Under the pieces are notes generated by a model that did not search any database, was not told the DNA's origin, and saw only the letters and a list, made by a program, of their open reading frames with translations. 64,000 nucleotides of DNA from Pseudeuparius sepicola (Eukaryota > Arthropoda > Insecta > Coleoptera > Anthribidae). The DNA lies in assembly GCA_963920635.1 (NCBI GenBank), contig OY987305.1, positions 23,088,876 to 23,152,875 of the forward strand, read 5' to 3'. Position numbers and translations under genes: made by a program. Of this stretch, positions 54,127 to 64,000 are shown piece by piece (positions within the stretch are counted from its first letter, which is position 1; every line of letters begins with the position of its first letter).

Positions 54127-55421
54127 CAGGGTTCCCAACGAAAACTTGACCCCCCCCCCAAAAAAAATTAGAAAACCGAACAATATTTGAAAACTCGCGG
54201 AGACCCGTCGATTTTTATTTTTTGGGGGAGCTTTTTTGACAGTCAAGCCAACCCGATATGTCCATCCCCCTAATTCCTAGCAACCCCAACTTTAAAATTT
54301 CAAATGGAACTACCCCCCTTGCGGCGCATCATTTTAAAGCCCTTTTTATTGCGAATACAGTGATGTATCGTTTTTAGAATTCTGTTGAGATTTTACAGAA
54401 TTATTGTCTAAAAACGGAAAGTTGACAATCCACTGTACGCGTAGTAATTTTTACACAAATGCCCGCCACTAATAAGTTTTGTATCTACTACACACGACCA
54501 AATTACATAGTTTTTATTGACGTGTCGATCAGTTTACAAAAAAGTCACAAATGAAAAAGCTGAAGCAAAACAAAAAAGTTCATACAAATTCAAACCTTAT
54601 ATATTTTTAAAATATGTACCAAAAAGTCACTGTCACGAAAAAAAGTTCCCGTCTTTTTGCTTGTAACCACGAAATCGTTAGTTTCAGCTTGCTATTGAAA
54701 GTGGAAACGTATATTTTCGAAATGGTTTAGTCTGTTGCGGAAAGGGTAAAAATTGTTTCAATTTGTTATCGAAATCATCATTGCGCTATAGCTACAGCAC
54801 GAATTGCAACAATTTCTAACCTTTCCGTGATAGAATAAACCAGTTCAAAAACACGTTTACATTTTCAATAGCAGGCTGAAACTAACGATTTCGTGGTTAC
54901 AAGCAAAAAAACAGGATTTTTTTGTGATAGTGACTTTTTGTTACATATTTTAAAAAGGTATAAGGTTTGAATTCGTATGAACTTTTTTGTTTTGCTTCAG
55001 CTTTTTCATTTGTGACTTTTTATGTAAACTGATCGACACGTCAATAAAAACTAGGTCATTTGGTCTTGTGTAGTAGATAAAAACTTATTAGTGGCGGGCA
55101 TTTGTGTAAAAATTACTACGCGTGGATTGTCAACTTTCCGTTTTTAGCCAATAATTCTGTCAAATCTCAACAGATTTCTAAAAACGATACATCACTGTAT
55201 TGCAATAAAAAAGGGCTTTAAAATGGTGCGCTACAAGAGGGTAGTTCCATTTGAAATTTTAAAGTTGGGGTGGCTAGGGATTAGGGGGATGAACATATCG
55301 GGTTGGCTTAACTGTCAAAAAAGCTCCCCCAAAAAATTAAATTCGACGGGTCTCGGCGAATTTTAAAATATTTTTCGGTTTTCTAATTTTTGAGAGGTCA
55401 AGTTTTCGTTGGGAAACCCTG
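54127..55421. mobile_element. Large palindromic MITE, 1.3 kb
   Basis: CAGGGTTCCCAACGAAAACT at the left is answered by AGTTTTCGTTGGGAAACCCTG at the right. The arms match almost to the centre (over 550 bp each). TA precedes the left end. No transposase. The arms resemble those of 21316-22645. Confidence 0.85.
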
Positions 55422-55502
55422 TGGGTACATATAATATTATATAATATTATAATATTTTTGTTCTTTCTTTTACTGTGTGTTGGTGCTGTGCGAACTATTA
55501 TA

Positions 55503-56844
55503 CAGGGTGTAACTTAAGTACGTTAAAATATTTCAGGGTCGTGGTTCTCAGCCAATTTTAAAAACAAATGTTCGTATATAAATATGTGTCCAAAAATTCT
55601 TCGTTTTCTACAGTGTGGCCCGTTTGGAATGGAGACACCTCTGTAATATTTTTATTTTTGCTCCGATTTTAAAAAACTTTTTTTTGTTAGATAGGTCTCT
55701 GAAAGGACCATTTGACACACCTTCCAATTGTCTTGAAAACCAAACACCTGGCTAACTGCGACGTTTTTAATACCCCCAAAATTCAAGAAATCATATTAGG
55801 AATTTTTTTATCAAAAAAATTTACTAAAAAAAGTTTTATCAAAATCAAAAACTAAAAAATTTCCGAAAAAAATAAATTGAAGGTCTAAAAATCATATTTT
55901 AATCAATTTTTACGGTTAGCAAAGTTAATTTTTTAACTTCAAATTTCCATAGCACACTTTGCTATCCGTAGAAATTTATTGAAATGTGATTTTTGGACCT
56001 TCAATGTATTTTTTTCGGAATTTTTTTATTTTTTGATTTTGATAAAACTTTGGATTTGGGTTTTTTGGTTCAATCTAAACAACTTTTTTTAGTAAATTTT
56101 TTTGATAAAAAAATGCCTAATATGATTTCTTGAAATTTGGGGGTATTAAAAACGTCGCAGTTAGCCAGGTGTTTGGTTTTCAAAACAATTGGAAGGTGTG
56201 TCAAATGGTCCTTTCAGAGACCTATCTAACAAAAAAAAGTTTTTTAAAATCGGACCAAAAATAAAAATTCTACAGAGGTGTCTCGATTTCAAACGGGCCA
56301 CACTGTATATACGGGGTGTTACAATTTTCTAAAAAAATCTCCCTTTTCCAAAACTTTTTTATTCTTATTTTGAGTTAAAACTAGTTGTGTTGTCTTGAAA
56401 CCTCCAAAATTTTGTTTTTAATTGAGAACAAGATCTTGATCTTTTCCCTACGTTTTTTTAAATACCTGACATTTTTTGCAAGCGCGATGAAATAAATTAA
56501 AAAGATCTAATTTGCCGTGAAACGGCGATATATAAAAAAATAAGTCAAGAGACACTTTTTGTTCGGAAACAAATGCTCCATACAAAAATGCTATCCACTT
56601 TAATTTCGTATAGGGCCGTATTAACTTTTTTCTTGAATTTCTCTTCCGATTTACCCATATCTCCGCCACTGGTTTGATCTATAGAGCTTGTAAGTAACAC
56701 ATTTAAATGGGCCTTAGCCAAGTATGATGTGTACCAAATTTTTACGAAAAAGACGATTTTTTTAGAGGTTATTTGAACTTTTTTCTTAGAATTGGCTGAG
56801 GGCCACCACCCTGAAATTTTGTAACCTACTTAAGTTACACCCTG
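55503..56844. mobile_element. Palindromic MITE, outer, 1.3 kb
   Basis: CAGGGTGTAACTTAAGTA at the left and TACTTAAGTTACACCCTG (with one added base) at the right, both flanked by TA. The subterminal AGAACCACGACCCTGAAA parts also match. A second palindrome is nested inside its left half. Confidence 0.82.
55611..56305. mobile_element. Palindromic MITE, nested, 0.7 kb
   Basis: CAGTGTGGCCCGTTTGGAAT at the left and ACGGGCCACACTG at the right, each flanked by TA. The arms match nearly to the centre. It inserted into the outer CAGGGTG element. Confidence 0.85.
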
Positions 56845-57057
56845 TATTTATATTTAATGAATGTAATATTATTTTAGGGTAGAATTATACTGTTGGGGGT
56901 AAGATGGAAGAACAGTCTCTTTTGGTCTAAATTTCGCCTCCATTCGATTGAATTTAATTTTAATATATGCTTAATATACTTAATATTAATATATTTTGGT
57001 AGGTATTATATATGTGCTATCGGAAAATAGAGAACATTATCATTATTATTATTATTC
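56845..57057. other. No gene seen; short AT-rich spacer ending in ATT repeats
   Basis: It ends with (ATT)n at 57042-57056, the target next to Dong copy D. Confidence 0.5.
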
Positions 57058-57707
57058 TCGACTTGGCCAAAAGGCATTCGCACTCCCTCTACGGGGGACA
57101 TTCACTCAGGTCCCGAGTATCCCGGATACCATAAGGATCTGGCTCGGACGAGACCCTTGCCATGTTATCGGGCCTTAGGTGACATTGATGCTGTTGGACG
57201 TTCCTGCATTCCCCATTAATTTCCTGACGGTTCGGGCTGTCGCAAGTAGTACCGCTTTCTGCATGGAACTGTAAAGATTATCAGTTAGACCCAGCTCTTT
57301 GATGTTTCTCAGCAAACTTTTTGGTACAACACCAGTTGTTGACACGATGATTGGAACCGTCCGAACGTTCTCCATTTCCCATTGCCTTCTAATTCGTTCT
57401 TCTAAGTCTCTGTATTTCGCGATTTTCTCGGCCTACTTCACACGCAAGTTGTTGTTTGGGATGGCCACATCAATCAGGGTTGTCTTCCTGGAAATTTTAT
57501 CAACTATTATAAGGTCCGACCTGTTATGGGCAACTCGTTGATCTGTCAGAACTGTACAATCCCAGTACATCTTGTAGTTGCTGTTCTCAAGAACAGGCTC
57601 CGGTGTGTAGCTGTAATATGGGACCCTCTCTGCCTGCACAAGCAGTAGTTTTTCCGCCAGTTCCTGGTGCAAGGTCTTGGAAACCGAATCGTGTCGTTCC
57701 TTATATT
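57058..57707 (-). mobile_element. Dong/R4-type LINE, copy D, 3' fragment
   Basis: About 650 bp of the 3' end of the element, 5'-truncated at TCCTTATATT and flanked on both sides by TTA-type repeats. It carries the endonuclease end of the ORF: HNRSDLIIVD, TLIDVAIP and SLLRNIKELGL, with one frame break near 57430. The PD motif reads SD here. Confidence 0.88.
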
Positions 57708-58020
57708 GAATTATTACTATTGTTATTATTATATTACTACTAATCCTGTTTTTCGTACTGTGAACCACGTTCGTATCACTCCATACCGCTTGCCGAAATT
57801 TGTAGGATACTTATCCCCTCCGGTCTGTGTCCAATCGATTCGTCAAAAACCGAAAGTTTCGTTCGACCATCAGTTCGCACTCTGCCGGCCCCAAAATAAA
57901 TACCAGCTAAAACAAAATTTCGCTGCTGGAATATTAACAAATTTGGGAGGAAGCCGAAACCAAATAATCGTGGATATTCAACAGGGCCAAAAGGTCAACT
58001 TATTTAGGATCTGTTCATAA
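57708..58020 (+). other. Unassigned open frame, about 95 codons
   Basis: From about 57745 one frame reads NPVFRTVNHVRITPYRLP, then VCVQSIRQKPKVSF, FAAGILTNLGGSRNQI and stops at 58018. It sits 5' of the truncated Dong copy and is less AT-rich than its surroundings. It looks protein-like, but I do not recognise it and see no acceptor or start. It may be a host exon relic, a transposon fragment or chance. Confidence 0.22.
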
Positions 58021-58508
58021 ATAACAAGCGAATATTTTCGTATAGAAAATTTTGAATTGGAATTATATTAAAATTTCCCGAGGTTTTTGTGGTGGAAACG
58101 AATTTTATGTCACGTGTTTTTCGTACACTGCGTGACGTAATTAGGTACTATACTTAATTTACGTTATAGCACCGAATACAGGGTGGCTGGCTACACGAGA
58201 ACAAAATATACCCAATAACAAGTAGGGAAATTTTTTCTGAGAAAATCTCAAAAATGCTTCAATTTTGTTTGGGAGGGGGACATTTTTGGCATGAACTTAA
58301 CAGTTTTAGGTGCAACCCCCTAAGGGGGGATGCATCCCTTCAACAATTTAAAATGGGAAGGGGTTGCAGTTGAACAGGGGCATCTAATAAATTGCCCAAC
58401 TCAATAGAAACATTATTATTTTCATTGGGAACTTTTCTATCTAGATTATAAAAGAAAATTATTTAACCGTGAGTACTTCTTCTTCTAGTTCGTGACATTT
58501 GAAACATA
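58021..58508. other. No gene seen; transposon-end remnants
   Basis: ACAGGGTGGCTGGCTAC at 58179 is a CAGGGTG-type end without a visible partner. Homopolymer-rich AACCCCCTAAGGGGGG at 58313 is a short hairpin. Confidence 0.4.
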
Positions 58509-59688
58509 CAGGGTGTCTACTTTTAAGTGTATACAAATCGATAAAAAATGTATTTTGTTCGAAAGGTCTTCAAAAAACGCTTCTTTTGACGCTTTTACTT
58601 TTGTCAAAATGCAAATCCAGGGACGGCTATGATTTTTTTTTATAACCCGATTTTCACAAAAACCATTTAGCGATTTTTTTATTTAAAATCTGACACAACA
58701 GCGTTAATCAGGACAACCCAAAACCCCCATAATATACTAAATTTGAACAAAAAATGTAGAGGGTGTTCGGTTCTACACCGTGTTAAAGTTGAGCAAAATA
58801 GGGACTTAATTCAAAGGCACCTGGCGAGTCAAGCGTGCCATGGAATTATTTCAAAACAGTGGAAGAATTAACAGGACCACCCAAAGTGTTAATCGAAGAA
58901 ATTGCAAGAAGAAATATACAGGATGTTTTTCTCTACAGCGTCTCAAATTTCCGATTTTTTTCGAATTTTATGCTGGTCAAGTTTGCCTTGGATTGTTGAA
59001 ACAATGTTACTAAATGTAAAATAAATCAAATTAAAAAATATATAAAGAGTCATTCAGTCATTTCTCTTGTGTTTACGAACAATATTCTAGTTTTTGTTAG
59101 GTAATAAATTCTTAATAAAAATATTCGCAAAAATCAGATCTGCCATGGAAATTAAAAAACAAGTCAATACAATAAATTTGACAGTTCTGTTAATTTTAAT
59201 TTTTGGCCAACTTGACCAGCATAAAATTCGAAAAAAATCGGAAATTTGAGACGCTGTAGAGAAAACCAAATTGTATATTTATTCTTGCAATCTCTTCCAT
59301 CAACACTGTGGGTGGTCTTCCACTGTTTTGAAATAATTCCATGGCACGCTTGACTCGCCAGGTGCCTTTGAACCTATTTTGCTCAACTTTAACACGGTGT
59401 AGAACCGAACACCCTCTACATTTTTTGTTCAAATTTAGTATATGGGGGTTTTGGGGTGTCCTGAATAACGCTGTTGTGTCAGCTTTTAAATAAAAAAATC
59501 GCTAAATGGTTTTTGTGAAAATCGGTGTATAAAAAAATCGTAGCCGTCCCTGGATTTGCATTTTGACAAAAGTAAAAACGTCAAAAGAAGCGTTTTTTGA
59601 AGACCTTTCGAACAAAAAAAAGGTTTTTGAAAATATCTCACAAAATACATTTTTTATCGATTTGTATACACTTAAAAGTAGACACCAT
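58509..59688. mobile_element. Palindromic MITE, 1.2 kb
   Basis: CAGGGTGTCTACTTTTAAGT at the left is matched by ACTTAAAAGTAGACACC at the right. TCGAAAGGTCTTCAAAAAAC, GAGGGTGTTCGGTTCTACAC and TGCCATGGAATTATTTC also recur inverted. The arms are over 500 bp. Its terminal bases belong to the same CAGGGTG group as 55503-56844. Confidence 0.82.
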
Positions 59689-60050
59689 ATATAAAAATTA
59701 ATTTTTGTAGTTTGATAAGTAATGGGAATGTGTAGTAAAGCTGAATTCGTATAAATTTCTTTAATTTTATAGTGTCCATTAAATTTATTAGCTACTTTAT
59801 TTTTTATTTGGGACTCTTTCTTGGGAAGTTATTTCAAAGCGAATCGGCAGTAATGTACCTGTATCAAAACCACTATAAAATTAATTTAATCATTATAACC
59901 AATAAACACACTCCCGTGTATGTATGGCATCATAGTAGTGACAGTTTTTATTCGCGTTACTAAATACCCCGCCGCATACAGGGCAAGTCAAGTTCAAAAA
60001 CCGTAGTAACAGAGAATTGACTAATTTTCTGATAAAAGTTTTAGGGCCAT
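59689..60050. other. No gene seen; AT-rich spacer
   Basis: A 63-codon frame (59772-59963) has no recognisable domain. Confidence 0.45.
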
Positions 60051-63000
60051 GTTATTCCACCAATCATCATAGTTTTTCTACTGACTTCTAGTCAAACTAA
60101 TAGTTATAGCTACCTTGTACCAATGCTTTAATATGGTATAGTACATTATTGAAACGCTCTCATTAGCTTAACGCCACAGGACGCTGATATAAAAATCTAT
60201 AGTCTCTTAGGGAGTGTTATTGTATTTTACTATAGAATAATATTAATTTCCTGTTTTCACCAACTGATTTCTAGTCAAACTAATAGTAACAGCTCCCTTG
60301 TATCAATACTTTAATACAACTTATTCAATAAAGAGATGTTCGCAAAATCTATTTAAATGGCATAAAAAAATTTTGTAGAACGCTCTCAATAGCTTAACGT
60401 CACGGCTTTCTGATATAAAAATCTGTAGTCTTTTAGCGAGTGTTATTGCATTTTTCTATAGAGAAATATTAATTATTGTTTATTAATATTTTTCCACGGA
60501 TTTATAACATTCCTAGTTCAATTTCATTAATTACATCTAGCGCTACCCATTTCTAGTCAATACATTCCTACTGGAATCTTATTTAATTTCATGTTTTTCC
60601 CAACTGACTTATCAGTTTTTTAGATTTCCAATTTCTTAAATTTTATGGTCATGTTATTCTACCATTACAACGCTGCTAGTCCAATTTCATTAATTACATC
60701 TAGCACTACCGCATCTAAAATCAAAAGTTTTTATTATCAATTCATTCATACTAGAATCTTATTTAACCCCCATGTTTGTCCTATCATTTTTCGCTGCCTC
60801 TGGTCCTGGGTTACAAAACCCCGACTGAAAATATTAGTCTATACTATTCGAGCGTCAATTTACTTAAGTTTTAAGATCATGTTATTCCACCAATCTTAAT
60901 TATCTAATTATTTTAGTTTCACGTATTTTTCTTAGCATCTGAATTCTCAAACTGTTAGTCCACACATATTTTTATCTTCAAACCTGGGTGATTAAAAGTA
61001 TGTAGTAGAATTTCACCAAAAATAAATCGGAAAATGATTTTATGAATGCAGTTTGATACCACCTTCGCTATCTCTAGGTTATTCCTTTTTCTCGCAAATA
61101 TCGAAACACCCCAATAGATCTTACCACCTTAGGTCAGAATTTGTTTGACAGTCCGATCGCTATGCTTGAAATACTAAATAGATCGGGATCTTAACTTTTT
61201 TGGTACAATTCTACGTTTAAAATCAAAGGTTAGGTCAATACTTAAATTCCTAATAGGTTAGCATCTAATATTTTTGAAATCTAACGCATCATTTGAGATT
61301 TTTCCGCTAAAATAGTTTGACATAGCGATATTCAATGCATAGTTTTTATCTTGAAACCGAGGGTTTCAATCTACTAAAAAAATATTAAATCGGAAAATCC
61401 AGAATTTTAGTGTTCAAATCATTTGATATCAAATTCTTACCGCTCAGATCATGACTTTGATATTCTTGGTTGAATTATCTACGTGAATCGGTTATGCTAA
61501 GGTCCACGGAAAATTCTAAAATCAATTTTAGCAATACAAAATCAGTTTTAGCAATACCAAATCATTAGGCTTACAAATTGTTTTTGTTACTAATACGGTT
61601 TATCTTTCCTACTTGCTATCCCAGTTCTATTGGGTCGACCCTAGCCACTTGTAACAGAAATTGTCTGCACGTGAATCGGTTCAATTCTAGTTTTCCCTGA
61701 GGTCGTCGGAAAATCGAAAAACAAGCCAACTGCGGTTTTAGCGACACAAAATCATTATGCATAATGTTTTTTTACTACTATGGTTTATCTTTCCTTATTT
61801 GAACGAATGCTATCCCAGTTCTGTCGATCCTAGTCACTTGTAGTAATCGTAATTGTCTCCTCGGCAGAAAAACTTTACTATTAAAAAATTAAACTCTGGG
61901 ATTTTTCGAATTCTCTCAAAGATAGGATTTTTCGAATTCTCTCAAAGATAGTCCACGCATACTTGTTATCCTATAAACTTATAGATGAGCGTTTGAATTC
62001 TCAAACAGATCACAGAGTACATAAAATTATTTTCGGAAAAACTCCAGAATTTTACTGTTCATAATTTTAGTGTCACTTATTTTTCTTAGCACCTATGAAT
62101 TCTCAAACTGTTATTCCACACATAGTTTTATCTTGAAACCTTGGCAATTAAAAGTGTAGAGTAAAATTTCAACAAAAATAAAAGAAAATTATTTTATGAA
62201 TAAATTTGATGCCATTTTCACTATTCGAATCTTAGTATAAAACAATATCCTGGACAGCGAGTATCCTTCATTAAAATCGTCACTAAAAAAAAGTCTCTGA
62301 CCCTCAAATCTGAAAATATGTATATCGAAACCTCAGTTCAGAAGTCGTTTGGTGCCAGAATAAGCCGAGCGTTGATTTCTCAGTATTCTATTTGCTTCCG
62401 GCTACAGTCATAAAAAATCTCCTACCTGTACATAAGTTAAAATTTCTCACATAAACTCATCAAAGGGTATTCGGAAAATCTCGATTTTCTCTAATCAAAT
62501 CTCTGTAAAATTTGTGTCTTTTATGGGTCTCACATATTATTCCTAGTAGGTTATCGAGAATCAAAATCTGAAAAATGAAATGTCGCGTGGAAATTTTGGC
62601 CACAAGTGATCCCCTTAGTATAACTATTTTTTATGTCTTCACCAGCAAGAACCTTCAGTATTCTTATCCTATTGAAAATATCTACCAGAACGTATTAATT
62701 AATTATTAATAAGCCTTGCCACCTCAGGTCAGAACTTGTTCACCGGCTCGGACGCAGTGGTTCCAGCTTTTCCCCAACTGTCCAGGAAAATTGAAAATTC
62801 AAAACCCTGGTGGCAGGAAATTTTGGTTGAACGAATGCTATCTCAGTTCAATTGGGTCGACCCTAGTCACTTGGCGATGAAGTAATAGTAATTGTCACCT
62901 GGGCACAATAATTCGATTTTCTCAAACTTGGGAAAATTCTCAGTACTTGCTGGGGGGCTCAGTTTTCCTGTCCTAGAAAATGACCTCTGAAAAAAACGTC
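60050..63000. repeat. Field of degenerate tandem and interspersed repeats
   Basis: Units recur with much drift. One of about 240 bp (TTCTAGTCAAACTAATAG, CTTAACG, GATATAAAAATCT, GAGTGTTATTG) occurs at 60080-60230 and 60260-60470. A unit with TGAATTCTCAAACTGTTA is at 60940 and 62095. A unit with TATCCCAGTTCTATTGGGTC is at 61617, 61811 and 62838. A 25-bp direct duplication (GGATTTTTCGAATTCTCTCA) is at 61899-61950. No gene. Confidence 0.6.
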
Positions 63001-64000
63001 GTGGAAATTTTTAGGAAAATTCAAAATCAGGCCAAGTCGCCGGTGGTTGGTTACGTTTTTGCCCATTTATGATGATGATGATTAATTAACAATTGAAAAT
63101 TGCGCTTGAATCAGCATAGCTTACCTACTAACATGTGTTTGGCGGATTGTCGCAATCCACTCGTCTACTAGGTAATCATTTTTCTCCGTGTACAGCAGGC
63201 AAAATAAATCTTTTCCAGTTCTAGTTTACTCATATATTCACATTTTTACTGTTCTAAATTCAACGTATATCTCGCCTCATTTCGACGTGCGTATTTTCGT
63301 ATTTATTTGTATGATATATCTCGTGTCACGACGGGATGCAGCGGAACCAACTCACATTTCACAGTCAAATGGATGTTATCTGTTTGTCTTACTATGTATC
63401 AAAATATTATTGTAAACGCATCATTCCGGGCTTTATGCTGAAAAGCATCACTGCTTCCGCCATTTACCGAACTGTCGGAGTTATCATGCCTACCTAAATT
63501 GTTCGTATCGCCGTTATCTCCAATATGATTTTGCTGTTTACAATAATAATTAATCTATAACACTATTATAACAATATGAATTTTTATAGCACTAAGTGTG
63601 GAATTTTGGGTATCTGTAATAGTCTACATATAGTGTGTCCAGGAATCACCACCGCTAAGAGCCCATTTATGGTTCTCAACCATTTTGTTGCATAAATTAC
63701 TTTGTGACAGAGATCAAAATATATAAAAAACAGAAATAAGTCTACTGGAGAGGCAGAAGCAAAATATGTCTACCTATTTGCTATTTGCTAAAGAGTGATG
63801 AAAAGATTATACTTAACTCTAAGCAAGAACGAATTAAGATTATTTACGGGTCTCCTTACTAATATAAACATAATATCATCTTCTAAAAAATGGGTAAAAT
63901 AGATACGGACTATGTACTTACAGTGTGACCCATTTATTTTTGGGTCAGCCAATGAAAAGTGTATCAATTATTATTATTGTTCAATTTGCCCCTGATTTTT
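63001..64000. other. No gene seen; spacer
   Basis: Open frames are 75 codons or shorter and unrecognised. ACAGTGTGACCCATTT near 63920 resembles a mariner-type terminus without a partner in the window. Confidence 0.4.

Noticed and set aside
58780..59432. Protein-like readings in the centre of the 58509-59688 palindrome
   Set aside because: Both strands give similar-quality short readings because the region is an inverted repeat. No transposase motif is present.

Overview
The window looks like intergenic or heterochromatin-like DNA from an arthropod, most likely an insect. It is AT-rich and packed with nested transposable elements, and it contains spliced, AATAAA-terminated transposon genes. 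I find no host protein-coding gene that I would defend. The genus cannot be told from the sequence. The element mix (Dong-type and CR1/Jockey-type LINEs, DIRS-type tyrosine-recombinase retroelements, Tc1/mariner palindromes, hAT, solo LTRs, spliced DDE transposases) is typical of large beetle or hemipteran genomes, but that is inference.

Layout. 0-2.3 kb: a decayed DIRS-like element on the minus strand (reverse transcriptase, gag, leader). 2.3-9.8 kb: two solo LTRs of one family with perfect 4-bp target duplications, a palindromic TA-flanked MITE, a GC-rich island and a repeat carrying a 5S-rRNA-like segment. 10.4-13.6 kb: a mariner-type element with an intact transposase gene and a second, inverted transposase fragment, inserted in a hAT-like relic. 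15-18.3 kb: GC-rich leader-like DNA, gag-like and DIRS-like fragments and a tRNA-like repeat. 18.7-22.7 kb: several inverted-repeat elements, one enclosing a GC-rich, exon-like stretch. 23.7-35.6 kb: a CR1-type LINE whose TTA-rich tail adjoins a head-to-tail array of four Dong/R4-type LINEs, all on the minus strand and each separated from the next by a short TTA microsatellite. 36-42.5 kb: a LINE split by a 3.6-kb DNA transposon with a five-exon transposase gene. 43-49 kb: foldback elements, a Tc1 relic and the second 5S-bearing repeat. 49.2-53 kb: a third solo LTR interrupted by a 3.2-kb element flanked by TTAA. 53-60 kb: tRNA-bearing palindromes, large and nested palindromic MITEs and a fifth, solitary Dong fragment. 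60-63 kb: a degenerate tandem-repeat field.

The region records repeated rounds of insertion. The Dong array shows target-site preference building a tandem structure: each copy sits at a TTA repeat at the edge of its neighbour. Two copies are nearly intact (one has a single nonsense codon, the other a two-base deletion). The five-exon transposase and the TTAA-flanked DDE element are the other two systems worth following up.
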